DNA of 18,238 bases from an uncultured Synergistaceae bacterium (GCA_937870605.1 CALMZW010000166.1:1-18238), one strand, 5' to 3'; positions 6,518 through 13,680 are shown, numbered from the stretch's first letter. The notes: a model not told the origin generated them from the letters alone. Numbers and translations: made by a program.

Positions 6518-8587
6518 CTATTTTCTCCGGAAGAGGGCGAATATCATTCCCAGCACCATCACGACGCTTGCCGCGACGACGAGAATCCGGGGGATCTGTC
6601 CGAGCTGCTTGAAATTGTTATAGATAATCCTGTCGATGACCGGTATTTTCCGGCACGTGATCGCGAATTCGAGGCGCTCCCTGTCCTTCAGATCCTCGAA
6701 ATCATAGCCGTCCGAGAGGCACGCGACGGCCTGGCGCGCGCGGTTCTTCCCCAGCATTCCGGAGTCCTTCGTCGCGTAGATGTCCCAGAGCGCGATTCCG
6801 GGCTTTCCCGCCTGACGGAAGACAGTGATCAGTTCGGCCCGGTCCTCCGGAGCGACCAGAGATAATTCGGGAGCCTTCCCGTAATTCGCGGACCGGAACT
6901 CCGTGATCTGCAGCAGAACCGCGATATCGTCCCGCGACCAGGCCGTCCAGAACTCCGGCCCGTAGCTTTTCAGGAACGCCTCCGCGGAAGCGGGGAACGC
7001 GGCAAGGCTTTCTCCGATATTCGAAACCGCTTTTTTGTTTCCGATGAGCAGAGTCGTCTTTTCGATATCCGGCTTCAGAATCCGCCAGATCTTCCGGAAG
7101 AGCTCCCTGTTCGCGGCGATGCGCGCCATGGATTCGGGAGAGACGCCTTCGATTGGGGCGTCCTCCTGGACGAGCGAAAGAAGCCCTACCGACGCCTCCC
7201 TGTTCTCGTACAGGTCGGGAAGAAGGGAGAAACGTTCGTTCAGCAGGCGCCAGTCGATTTTGTTGTCCGCCCATTCGCCGACGGAAAGAAAGTTCTGGAC
7301 GCCGATCTTGTTGACGCCCTGGAGGAAGTCCTTCCCGTACTTTCCGTACATCTCCAGAAGCCCGAGCCCCATGCTTTTGGAGAGAAGCCGCAAATCCTTC
7401 CTGTCGGGAGCGGCGAGGAGCATCGACTCGAAACCGCTGATCGGCCCCTGCGCGAGCAGCGGACCGAACACGTCCCACAATATCCCCATCTTCTGAAGCA
7501 CCGGCTCGAACTCCGCTCCGCCGTCGATCTCCTTCGAGACGTACTCCCGGACGGGCTCGGAAAACGACAGGATGTGCGCGCTCTGGATCATCGACGCGGC
7601 CTCGGACTGGCAGATCCGCTCCCAGTTCTTCAGCAGCGAGCAGACGTTCCGGTTGATTTCGTCCCGCATCGAAGGAGTTGCGCCCTCCTCGCCCTTCCAC
7701 CACAACGATTCGGCGCTGATCTCGGCCGTGTACTCCTCGAAGAACGCGCGCCGCATTTCTTCCTCAAACCGGTCTCTTGCCCCGGCCATATCGTAGACCT
7801 CGAACGCCAGGAGAATCCATCCGACCGCCGGAAGAAGCTTTGCGAGCACCTTGCCCGAGATTTTGAGCGCCAGGAACTTCATGATTCTCGTGATGATTTT
7901 CTTCCCCAGTAAAACGAACGCGGCGCCGACGAGCCCCTTGACCGGAATCGAACCCCGGGAAAAATCCCCCATCTTTCCGGAGGAAACGCTTGTCGTCGCC
8001 CTGTCGGTATTCGGGACGGGGATCGTGTTGTACACGGGCAGGCGCTGTTTCAGGACGCCCAGAAAGGGTTTCCGGATCCGCTCCATGGACTCCCGGAGAT
8101 TCGACGTCGTCTCCTTTTCGAGATCGTCCAGGATCGTTCGCTGGAATCCCTCGCTCACGGAGGACAGCCTCGGCTGAAGGAGGGAGAAGTACGTCTTCAT
8201 GAGATTCTCAAGATCCTCGTTGCTGCCGACGCCGGCCTTCGTCTGCTTCCACCAGACGCTGAAGGCCCCCTCTTCCTGGGGCAGCGACGTTTCCGCGAGG
8301 GCCTTCCGGATATCGGCGTAGTTCGCCTCGACGATGGCCCGGAGCCGCGTGGTCGCCCATCGGTCCAGGGCGTTCTTGATCCGGGAGCATTCGTCGTCCA
8401 CGACGCTCGGGAGCCTGGCCACTTCGGCCTCGGCCGTCTTCGCGGCGACTTCGATGTCCAAAAGCATCTGCGACAGCGCCTTCGACGACTTCTCTTTCGG
8501 CGCGTCCGTCGCGGCCGCGAAACCTCCCGATGCGAGGAAGAAAATCGAGAGCAGCAGGCAACAGACGTACATCGTTCGTTTCATCAT
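6518..8587 (-). CDS. Large exported, C-terminally membrane-anchored protein of unknown function
   Basis: I do not recognise a family for this 689-aa protein. Start 8587 (MMKRTMYVCC) is preferred to the upstream in-frame ATG at 8641 because GGGAGG precedes it and it exposes a classical signal peptide (about 1-24, ending GGFAAA). A mostly helical, charged region follows. A hydrophobic stretch lies at about 216-264, interrupted by lysines and arginines. The very C-terminus is a single membrane helix (about 667-686) ending in FALFRRK. This pattern suggests a periplasmic or surface-exposed protein held by its tail, with a possible internal membrane-associated segment. The central region (about 380-600) has many Leu/Trp-rich helices but no catalytic motif that I can name. 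A promoter-like sequence and a long inverted repeat lie just upstream. The UPF0145 gene follows 21 bases downstream. Confidence 0.8.
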   Translation of the reverse strand: MMKRTMYVCCLLLSIFFLASGGFAAATDAPKEKSSKALSQMLLDIEVAAKTAEAEVARLPSVVDDECSRIKNALDRWATTRLRAIVEANYADIRKALAETSLPQEEGAFSVWWKQTKAGVGSNEDLENLMKTYFSLLQPRLSSVSEGFQRTILDDLEKETTSNLRESMERIRKPFLGVLKQRLPVYNTIPVPNTDRATTSVSSGKMGDFSRGSIPVKGLVGAAFVLLGKKIITRIMKFLALKISGKVLAKLLPAVGWILLAFEVYDMAGARDRFEEEMRRAFFEEYTAEISAESLWWKGEEGATPSMRDEINRNVCSLLKNWERICQSEAASMIQSAHILSFSEPVREYVSKEIDGGAEFEPVLQKMGILWDVFGPLLAQGPISGFESMLLAAPDRKDLRLLSKSMGLGLLEMYGKYGKDFLQGVNKIGVQNFLSVGEWADNKIDWRLLNERFSLLPDLYENREASVGLLSLVQEDAPIEGVSPESMARIAANRELFRKIWRILKPDIEKTTLLIGNKKAVSNIGESLAAFPASAEAFLKSYGPEFWTAWSRDDIAVLLQITEFRSANYGKAPELSLVAPEDRAELITVFRQAGKPGIALWDIYATKDSGMLGKNRARQAVACLSDGYDFEDLKDRERLEFAITCRKIPVIDRIIYNNFKQLGQIPRILVVAASVVMVLGMIFALFRRK

Positions 8588-8621
8588 CGTCGCGGTTCCC
8601 TCCCGAATCGTCCGAATACGA

Positions 8622-8668
8622 ACAGACTCCTCCCGATGCACACCATACGTTCACCGGGGGGAGTCTGT
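8622..8668. repeat. 13-base inverted repeat around a predicted -10 box
   Basis: Arms 8622-8634 and 8656-8668 are complementary at 12 of 13 positions (ACAGACTCCTCCC against GGGGGGAGTCTGT) and are separated by 21 bases. On the minus strand the right arm overlaps the end of a TTGACA box and the loop holds the predicted -10 of the 689-aa protein gene. It could be an operator, a leader hairpin, or a terminator for the DUF386 gene upstream; there is no T run to decide. Confidence 0.6.
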
Positions 8669-8671
8669 CAA
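8642..8671 (-). promoter_or_regulatory. Predicted sigma70-type promoter of the exported-protein gene
   Basis: On the minus strand TTGACA (8671-8666) is followed after 18 bases by TATGGT (8647-8642). It lies about 55 bases upstream of the start at 8587 and is embedded in the inverted repeat described at 8622-8668. The -35 is a full consensus match and the -10 is moderate. Confidence 0.55.
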
Positions 8672-8735
8672 ACGGAATCTCATGGTTTCCGGCGGGCTTT
8701 CCGCACGCCCGGCCCTTTCACGGGAAGCGAACGCC

Positions 8736-9191
8736 TCAGTCGAGCCGGACCTTGACGCAGGCCTTTCGCACGGGCGTCGGGACGAGCGCCCGCTTCTGCG
8801 GCATGTGCGCGTCCTCCGGGAACACGATCGCGATGTCGCCCTTTTGCAGGAGGATGTACTCGCACTCCTTCTCGAAAAAGACCGCGTCCGCTTTCGGATC
8901 GTACTCCGTGACGGGTTTCCCGGCGCGTTCGAGGCTGGTGTAGCCGAGATACTCGAAGCCCTCGGCGACATAGTGCACATCGGCGTATTTCGAGTGCGCC
9001 TCGAGGCCGCAGTTGTCGATGGACTTGGAAACGTATTCCTGAACGAGAATGAAGACGTTGTCGCCGTCGATATCATGGCGGCCCGGCTCCATCTTTCGGA
9101 TATCGTTATTCCTGAGGAATTCGAACGCCTTCCTGAACCCTTCCCCGAACACGAAATAGCGCTCGCATTCGGAGAGCGTGCCGATAATCAT
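8736..9191 (-). CDS. YhcH/YjgK/YiaL (DUF386) family cupin-like protein
   Basis: The 151-aa protein matches the YhcH/YjgK/YiaL family over its full usual length. Recognisable parts are the N-terminal MIIGTLSE, LVQEYVSK with the metal-site glutamate region, LEAHSKYADVHYVAEG with candidate metal-binding histidines, and IVFPEDAHMPQ near the C-terminus. Members have a beta-barrel fold with a metal site. They often sit in sugar-acid or sialic acid gene clusters, where an anomerase-type role has been proposed. No sugar genes are present here, so the substrate is unknown. An AAGGGGGCG stretch precedes the ATG. It is the last gene of a minus-strand cluster, 61 bases after the zinc-ribbon gene. Confidence 0.88.
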   Translation of the reverse strand: MIIGTLSECERYFVFGEGFRKAFEFLRNNDIRKMEPGRHDIDGDNVFILVQEYVSKSIDNCGLEAHSKYADVHYVAEGFEYLGYTSLERAGKPVTEYDPKADAVFFEKECEYILLQKGDIAIVFPEDAHMPQKRALVPTPVRKACVKVRLD

Positions 9192-9252
9192 CTTCGTCGC
9201 CCCCTTCGGAAAGTTTTCGTCATTTCGGCGATGGAATCATGAAACGCGACGA

Positions 9253-9582
9253 TCAGGGCTCCTCGGGCCGCTCGATCCATTCGGCGGCCTGTTCCTCGGT
9301 CAGTCGTGTCAGGAACTCCTCGTCTTCGGTTCCGTTGGTCAGGTATTCGTAATCGCTCCGGTACAGGTAGTACGAGCCGCACTCGGGGCATTGCCGGAGT
9401 TGCAGCGCGCGGCTGCTCATGGGCTTGAAATCCCGTACGACCTTCAGGAATTTAAAGGCGGCCGGCAGCGTCGTGCTGCTCTCCGGCCGACCGCATTTCA
9501 GAAATGCGTACTCCTCGTCCTTCAGCCCCGAGCACGTGCCGCATTGCGCGCGGGGCGCTTCGTGCGATTCTCCGTTCTGCAT
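9253..9582 (-). CDS. Small zinc-ribbon protein of unknown function
   Basis: The 109-aa protein has two cysteine groups: C14/C17 in CGTC plus C30 in LKCGRP, and C65/C68 in CPECGSYYLY. This suggests one or two zinc-binding knuckles. The tail DYEYLTNGTEDEEFLTRLTEEQA is acidic and aromatic-rich. I recall similar short CPECG...DYEYL proteins as conserved hypotheticals in bacteria but know no function. GGAGG six bases before the ATG supports the start. It lies 31 bases after the 105-aa gene in the nitroreductase cluster, so it is probably co-transcribed with it. Confidence 0.8.
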   Translation of the reverse strand: MQNGESHEAPRAQCGTCSGLKDEEYAFLKCGRPESSTTLPAAFKFLKVVRDFKPMSSRALQLRQCPECGSYYLYRSDYEYLTNGTEDEEFLTRLTEEQAAEWIERPEEP

Positions 9583-9613
9583 CGTATTCCTCCGTTCATT
9601 CGCGTCACGCGTT

Positions 9614-9931
9614 TCAGTCGTCGTCCGAAGATCCCTTCAGAAGCGCGTCCGCGGCGTTATAGATGTCCCCCCAGCCGAAACCGAATATGTGCCCGGTCTC
9701 AAGCTCCCGTTCCAGCGTCGGGATGCGCGCCGCAAGGAAGGGGTGCTGCGCCGCCAGATTCCGGATCGACCCTGCGGCGTCCTCGCGCATCCGCCGCGCA
9801 TCGTCGGAGTACCCGTGGTCGTCGGCGTCGTTGGCGCTCCCGATGGTCGCGCACAGATGCCGCAACAGGAGCAGCGCGGTCCGGTCTTCTTCGCCGAAAT
9901 GTTCCGCCGTCGTTCCGGATTCCGTCGTCAT
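9614..9931 (-). CDS. Conserved-looking hypothetical acidic protein
   Basis: I do not recognise this 105-aa protein. It is predicted cytosolic, has no signal peptide or membrane helix, and is helical with many Asp/Glu residues and an acidic GSSDDD tail. A notable patch is GHIFGFGWGDIYNAADALL near residues 80-98. The start lies seven bases after the nitroreductase stop with only a weak RBS, so translation is probably coupled to that gene. The tight spacing and matching codon bias are the main evidence that it is a real gene. Confidence 0.68.
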   Translation of the reverse strand: MTTESGTTAEHFGEEDRTALLLLRHLCATIGSANDADDHGYSDDARRMREDAAGSIRNLAAQHPFLAARIPTLERELETGHIFGFGWGDIYNAADALLKGSSDDD

Positions 9932-9937
9932 GGGAAC

Positions 9938-10540
9938 CTACTTGAAGACCCTGACGCGCTCCTCCAGGGGCTTGAATTCCTTCTCCCCCTGGTGTTGGAT
10001 CGCCTTGCCGAAGGGCATCTGGGCAAGCAGCTTCCAGCTTGCCGGAACATGCCACTCCGCCTTCACCGCGTCGTCGATGACCGGGTTGTAGTGCTGCAGG
10101 GACGCGCCGAGCCCTTCCAGCTCGAGCGCCGTCCAGATGACGAACTGGAGCATTCCGGCCGAATGGTTCGACCACACCGGGAAGTTGTCCTTATACGAGG
10201 GGAAGCGCTCCTGAAGCCCGCCGATGACCTCCATATCCTCGAAATACAGCACCGTGCCGTATCCGCTGCGGAACGCCCCGTCGATCTTGTCCTCCGTCGC
10301 CTTGAACTTCTCCGCGGGAACGATCTTCTTCAGCTCCGCCTTGACGATGTCCCAGAGCCGTTCGTGATGCTCCCCCAGCAAAAGGACGACCCTCGCCGAC
10401 TGGGAATTGAACGAAGACGGCGTATGCTTCACGGCCTCGTTCACGATCTCCCGGATGCGCTCATAGGGAACGATTGTTTCATTGCTGATGGAATAATACG
10501 TTCTCCTGTTCCTGACGGCGTCGAAGAAATGGCTCTCCAT
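9938..10540 (-). CDS. Nitroreductase family protein, CinD/Frm2 (Hbn1) type
   Basis: The 200-aa flavin oxidoreductase resembles Lactococcus CinD and yeast Frm2/Hbn1. Shared features are the N-terminal RRTYYSISN (RRT/S motif at the FMN phosphate site), HTPSSFNSQSARVVLL near 39-54, LYFEDMEVI, DNFPVWSNHSAGMLQFVIWTALE near 118-140, and GLGASLQHYNPVIDDAV. The family uses FMN with NAD(P)H to reduce nitroaromatics or quinone-like compounds. CinD is copper-induced and protects against oxidative stress, but no copper operator was seen here. A GGAG lies ten bases before the ATG. It is the first gene of the minus-strand cluster, with its own predicted promoter at 10671-10700 and a 17-base palindrome in the leader. 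Confidence 0.92.
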   Translation of the reverse strand: MESHFFDAVRNRRTYYSISNETIVPYERIREIVNEAVKHTPSSFNSQSARVVLLLGEHHERLWDIVKAELKKIVPAEKFKATEDKIDGAFRSGYGTVLYFEDMEVIGGLQERFPSYKDNFPVWSNHSAGMLQFVIWTALELEGLGASLQHYNPVIDDAVKAEWHVPASWKLLAQMPFGKAIQHQGEKEFKPLEERVRVFK

Positions 10541-10610
10541 GGCTGATCCGCTCCTTTCCGGATATCGGGGCGTCCCCCCCGTATTTCGTTTGGATGATTC
10601 CCCCGTCGCG

Positions 10611-10627
10611 TCTGTCGCGGCGACAGA
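10611..10627. promoter_or_regulatory. Perfect 17-base palindrome in the nitroreductase leader, possible operator
   Basis: The sequence TCTGTCGC-G-GCGACAGA is a perfect inverted repeat with 8-base arms around one central base. It lies in the transcribed leader, about 45 bases downstream of the predicted -10 and about 70 bases before the start codon. It could be a repressor site or form a small RNA hairpin. It does not match the copper-operator pattern TACAnnTGTA. Confidence 0.5.
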
Positions 10628-10670
10628 TCTGCCGAAGGATCTTTCCGAATATACCGAGATACAACGTATA

Positions 10671-10700
10671 AATATAGTCGGAAATTTGCGAATGCGTCAA
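10671..10700 (-). promoter_or_regulatory. Predicted sigma70-type promoter of the nitroreductase cluster
   Basis: On the minus strand TTGACG (10700-10695) and TATATT (10676-10671) are separated by 18 bases. The predicted transcript would have a leader of about 120 bases before the nitroreductase ATG. Both hexamers are close to consensus in otherwise GC-rich DNA. Confidence 0.65.
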
Positions 10701-10839
10701 GCGTATTTTCCCGGATGCGGCGGCGCGCTCCGAACATTCCCGGTTTGTATCGACAGTCGGAGCGGAGGGGTGGAGGTTCGAAAACGAGGGTATTGAATTT
10801 TTACAGGTCCTCAAAGACTAATTTTTGACACGATGGATC

Positions 10840-10869
10840 TTGGACAAGCCTCGCAGAGTGTAATACTAT
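10840..10869 (+). promoter_or_regulatory. Weak promoter candidate upstream of the metallopeptidase module
   Basis: TTGGAC (10840-10845) and TACTAT (10864-10869) are separated by 18 bases in an AT-rich stretch. An alternative -10, TAATAC (10861-10866), gives a spacing of 15. It is the best candidate upstream of the module, but neither box is strong. Confidence 0.3.
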
Positions 10870-10974
10870 TGCTTTGTGTAATGACGCTATGTCTTTCGAG
10901 GGAAATATCCGACGTTGCGGGAGGCCCTCTGAAGCCATGCCGAGCGCCATGATGACGTTATCACGTTTCCCGAT

Positions 10975-11055
10975 ATGACATCTCTGCCTGAGGTTATTCG
11001 TTATGCAGAAAGATGTCGTCGAGAAAATACTCCGGGAGGCTTGTATTCCGAATGA
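10975..11055 (+). CDS. 26-aa micro-ORF overlapping the next gene (possible leader peptide or gene remnant)
   Basis: The ORF encodes MTSLPEVIRYAERCRRENTPGGLYSE and ends in a four-base ATGA overlap with the ATG at 11052. GGGAGG inside it (11034-11039) can serve the downstream start. No RBS is visible for its own ATG. Its composition looks protein-like, so it may be a leader peptide for translational coupling or the tail of a larger gene whose upstream part is lost. A 29-codon ORF (10889-10978) overlaps its start in the same ATGA fashion. Confidence 0.3.
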   Translation: MTSLPEVIRYAERCRRENTPGGLYSE

Positions 11056-11354
11056 AATACGAACCGAATCCCAAGCACAAAGAGCCTTGGCAGCCGGGAC
11101 GCAAGGGAACGCTTTGTCCGCCGAAAGAGGAACTTTCTCTTCTTACGGCTGCCCGCCTCCTTCGTGAGAGCGAACCCGTCGAAGGGAAACGCTATAATTG
11201 TTTCAAAGGTCAGGCATACTGCGCCCAAAAGCATGGAGAGGATACGTGGCACGGGTATCCGGTTCCCTGGGAGGATGTCCCGCCCTGGTTGACGAAAAAA
11301 TGGCGCGCCGAAGGGCGAGTGAGTCGTCGGGATATGAAGAGGAGGGATCCGTAA
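11052..11354 (+). CDS. Small basic protein paired with an ImmA/IrrE-type peptidase
   Basis: The predicted product is a 100-aa basic protein beginning MKYEPNPKHKEPWQPGRKGTLCP and ending WRAEGRVSRRDMKRRDP. It is rich in Trp, Pro and charged residues; the dense pattern of NPKHKEPW, WHGYPVPWEDVPP and VSRRD looks like a conserved compact domain, but I cannot name the family. Start 11052 is preferred to the in-frame ATG at 11013 because of the ATGA overlap with the upstream micro-ORF and the GGGAGG at 11034-11039 (spacing 12, slightly long). The stop overlaps the next ATG (TAATG), so the two proteins are almost certainly made together. Base composition is less GC-rich than in the flanking operons, which is consistent with transfer. 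Confidence 0.7.
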   Translation: MKYEPNPKHKEPWQPGRKGTLCPPKEELSLLTAARLLRESEPVEGKRYNCFKGQAYCAQKHGEDTWHGYPVPWEDVPPWLTKKWRAEGRVSRRDMKRRDP

Positions 11355-12865
11355 TGAAACCGATAACGTTCGGGGACAAAAAAAAATTCGCCGTCGAAAT
11401 TGAATTTTGCTCCGATCCCGACGCGGGAAAATTCGCCCTCCCCGAGGATGGCCTTTCGTGGGGACGCCTTGACCTTTGGGTTGATGGACGTAATCTTTGT
11501 GATCCGGGAGGGGTGACGTGGTATCTGTTGCCTCTTTTTGAATGGTTTGTCGCGAACTGGGACGCGATCTTCCACGAGAGCAAACTCCCTCGTGTTTCGA
11601 ACGACAAGGGGTTCCCTTCGAGGTTGCCCGACGATGAGGATTCGGCATGGGTGCTGCGTGACAGGGACATGCGACGACTTCCCTATCTTAAGGACGATGA
11701 AGCCGACCTGCTGGAAGAATCGTGGCACACATGGAGTCTCCGCCACGGTATTCGTTCCGCCGCCGAAGGGGGAATCTTTCCCGATATCCTCATCCTTCGG
11801 CATGGTGAAGACGTTCTTTTTTCCTGGGGGCCGCCGCCGGACGCCGGAATGCCTGACGGGTTCCATTTCGAGTATGAACGCGGCGAAGCGCTGCTCCCCT
11901 TGAAATCCGTCTGTATCCCTCTTTTCCAAGCAATGCAGGAAAGCGTTCATATACTGCTCGACAAGAGCAAGATCGCTTCCCCGGCGTCTGAAGGTCAATC
12001 ACGCCTGATAGCGTTGCGGGAAAACATCGAGTCCTTGAAGAATGTGTCTCGCGAGGAACGATTGATCTGGCTGAGCGGTTTGGCGCGCACCCGTGAAGAA
12101 GCGCGCACAAGGCTTCATGCGCTGAAGGGCCGTTTGCGGGAGAAATTCGCTTTTTTCGCCCTGGAGGGACTTTCCGGGACGGACCTGGCCCTTGAAGGAT
12201 CGAGTCTCGCGACAATGATGTACGGCAGTGTCGCTCCCGAGATAGGGGAAGCGGACGTGTTCCGTCTCGCCGAAAGCGTACTGGATCTTCCCCCGTCCGA
12301 TGTCGAGGTGCAACGGATTCTCTGTGATTCGCTGTCCGAACATGAGCCGTATCTTCAGGGATACGAAATGGCGGAGAGCCTTCATCGGAAGCTGGGCGCC
12401 GACATGAGCGTTCCCCGCGCCGTCGAGATAGAGGCTATTGTTGATGAAATGGGCATTCGTGTCGATTCGATCCGGTTGGACGATACGGGGATAATGGGGG
12501 TCGCCGTCGTACGGCCCGGCTGTGCTCCATCCATTCTGATCAACAGCAGCTATGAAAGAAACGGAATGCCTCAGGGGAAGCGTTTTACGATCGCTCATGA
12601 GTTGTGTCATCTTCTTCGGGATCAGGAACGGGGGCGCCCCCTGGCGATCGCCTCGGGACCGTGGGCTCCTTCCGTCGTCGAAAAACGGGCCAACGCTTTC
12701 GCTGCGATGTTTCTCATGCCGAAAGAGATGCTTGAAATTCTCTATAGGGAAATAAGCGATGACAGCCTGTCTGACAGGGTGTCCGAGTGTCTGAATACGG
12801 GGCGAACGGCGGCAAGAAAACATCTCGAAAACCTCGGGTTTCTTCCCGCGGAGGAAATGGCGTAG
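11354..12865 (+). CDS. ImmA/IrrE family metallopeptidase with a large unrecognised N-terminal region
   Basis: The 503-aa protein ends in a zinc metallopeptidase domain of the ImmA/IrrE (M78, DUF955) type. The HExxH motif is H415-E416-L417-C418-H419 in FTIAHELCHLL, and the third ligand is E443 in the typical VEKRANAFAAMFLMP segment. Residues about 370-400 give the usual helix-strand lead-in, including MGIRVDSIRL. The N-terminal 350 residues are not a helix-turn-helix. They begin with a Trp-rich segment (WGRLDLWVDGRNL and VTWYLLPLFEWFVANWD) and continue as a long helical region. ImmA/IrrE peptidases typically cleave or sense regulators in mobile elements, stress responses and toxin-antitoxin modules. 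The true start overlaps the stop of the small partner gene by one base; in-frame upstream starts would run into that gene. Confidence 0.85.
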   Translation: MKPITFGDKKKFAVEIEFCSDPDAGKFALPEDGLSWGRLDLWVDGRNLCDPGGVTWYLLPLFEWFVANWDAIFHESKLPRVSNDKGFPSRLPDDEDSAWVLRDRDMRRLPYLKDDEADLLEESWHTWSLRHGIRSAAEGGIFPDILILRHGEDVLFSWGPPPDAGMPDGFHFEYERGEALLPLKSVCIPLFQAMQESVHILLDKSKIASPASEGQSRLIALRENIESLKNVSREERLIWLSGLARTREEARTRLHALKGRLREKFAFFALEGLSGTDLALEGSSLATMMYGSVAPEIGEADVFRLAESVLDLPPSDVEVQRILCDSLSEHEPYLQGYEMAESLHRKLGADMSVPRAVEIEAIVDEMGIRVDSIRLDDTGIMGVAVVRPGCAPSILINSSYERNGMPQGKRFTIAHELCHLLRDQERGRPLAIASGPWAPSVVEKRANAFAAMFLMPKEMLEILYREISDDSLSDRVSECLNTGRTAARKHLENLGFLPAEEMA

Positions 12866-12966
12866 CGGGAACGGCGTCTGCCCGATCCCGATATTGCGGA
12901 TAACCGGACGTTTCCGGCAGATATGGGACCTGGCGGAGCATACGGTTTCCCAATGCAGGCAGCTTG

Positions 12967-12987
12967 TTCCGGCCGGTGCGGCCGGGA
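12967..12987 (+). terminator. Possible hairpin terminator after the metallopeptidase gene
   Basis: CCGGCC (12969-12974) and GGCCGG (12980-12985) form a stem with a five-base loop, extended by a G-U and an A-U pair. It lies about 100 bases after the stop. No T run follows, so termination here is uncertain. No gene is supported in 12866-13028. Confidence 0.25.
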
Positions 12988-13027
12988 GATGTCGTCATGG
13001 AACCCTTCGCTTCCGGTGCGTCCACGA

Positions 13028-13053
13028 AAGAGGAGCGGAAGATCCGCTCCTCT
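13028..13053 (-). terminator. Hairpin terminator of the universal stress protein gene
   Basis: An 11-base perfect inverted repeat (13029-13039 with 13043-13053; core GAGGAGCGGA and TCCGCTCCTC) has a three-base loop. It sits about 40 bases after the usp stop. Read on the minus strand it is followed by TTC, a short T run. It may also stop transcripts arriving from the metallopeptidase gene. Confidence 0.6.
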
Positions 13054-13092
13054 GCGATGAAGAACCCGCCCGGCCATCTCTCCCTCGCTTCG

Positions 13093-13563
13093 TTACGACT
13101 TGGCCGCAGCTTTCTCCTTCGGCCGGAGGACGTAGACGCTGCACGGGGCGTGTGCGACAACCTTCGCGGCTACGCTGCCGATGAAGAACCGTTCGAGGTT
13201 GCTCAACCCCCGGTGCCCGATCATGATCATGTCCGCGTCCCTTGCCTTTGCGAAATCGACGATCTCCTTGTACGGCGCGCCGTACGTCACGACGACGGAC
13301 AGATGCGGAACGTCGAAGGGGAACGTCTGTTTCGCGTCCCGGAGACGCGCCTCGATCGTCGTCCTCGCCTGATTCTTCCGTTCTTCCTCGGATGGAAGAT
13401 TCACGACCAGCTGCCCCGACTCGAACCCCGAGAGGTTCGGGGGCTCCACGACATGCAGAAAGATCAGCTCCGCGTCTCCCTCCCGGTGCGCGTAGTGAAA
13501 GGCGTATTCCGCCAGATCTCTGCTGATCTCGCTTCCGTCGACAGCAATCACGATCCGCTTCAT
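13093..13563 (-). CDS. Universal stress protein, UspA family
   Basis: The 156-aa cytosolic protein has the Usp alpha/beta fold. It begins MKRIVIAVDGSEISRDLAEYA and carries the ATP-binding signature near the C-terminus: MIGHRGLSNLERFFIGSVAAKVVAHAPCSVYVLRP, which fits G-x2-G-x9-G-S/T of ATP-binding Usps. Start 13563 is preferred to 13569 because GGGAGG lies eight bases before it but only three before the other ATG. It is a single-gene unit with a TATACT-like -10 box in the gap upstream and a hairpin terminator downstream. The kinase at 1835 lacks the Usp domain that full-length KdpD carries. A link to this separate Usp is conceivable but unsupported. Confidence 0.93.
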   Translation of the reverse strand: MKRIVIAVDGSEISRDLAEYAFHYAHREGDAELIFLHVVEPPNLSGFESGQLVVNLPSEEERKNQARTTIEARLRDAKQTFPFDVPHLSVVVTYGAPYKEIVDFAKARDADMIMIGHRGLSNLERFFIGSVAAKVVAHAPCSVYVLRPKEKAAAKS

Positions 13564-13680
13564 GGACATCGCCTCCCGACTGATATAGTCGAACTAGTGC
13601 GATAAGTATATCACTATTCGCCGTCGGGCGGATCTTTCGGGTTTTCCGGATGCGTCTCCGAAGGCGGAAAGGGCTATTTT

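Larger units (their letters stand above)
10541..10974. other. 434-base intergenic region between divergent units
   Basis: No standard gene is supported here. The left part holds the nitroreductase leader, its palindrome (10611-10627) and its promoter (10671-10700). The right part (about 10795-10974) is clearly more AT-rich than the flanks. It contains a weak plus-strand promoter candidate (10840-10869) and a 29-codon ORF at 10889-10978 that overlaps the next micro-ORF by four bases. Longer ORFs on either strand in this stretch lack an RBS and any recognisable protein pattern. Confidence 0.5.

Noticed and set aside
10611..10627. Copper-responsive operator for the CinD-like nitroreductase
   Set aside because: The palindrome does not contain the TACAnnTGTA copper-box pattern.
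10479..10814. Minus-strand frame overlapping the nitroreductase start and promoter
   Set aside because: It overlaps the nitroreductase start in another frame, covers the predicted promoter and has no RBS or recognisable pattern.
10541..10974. CRISPR array, tRNA or insertion sequence in the largest gap
   Set aside because: No regular direct repeats, no cloverleaf-like sequence and no transposase fragment or terminal repeats were seen.
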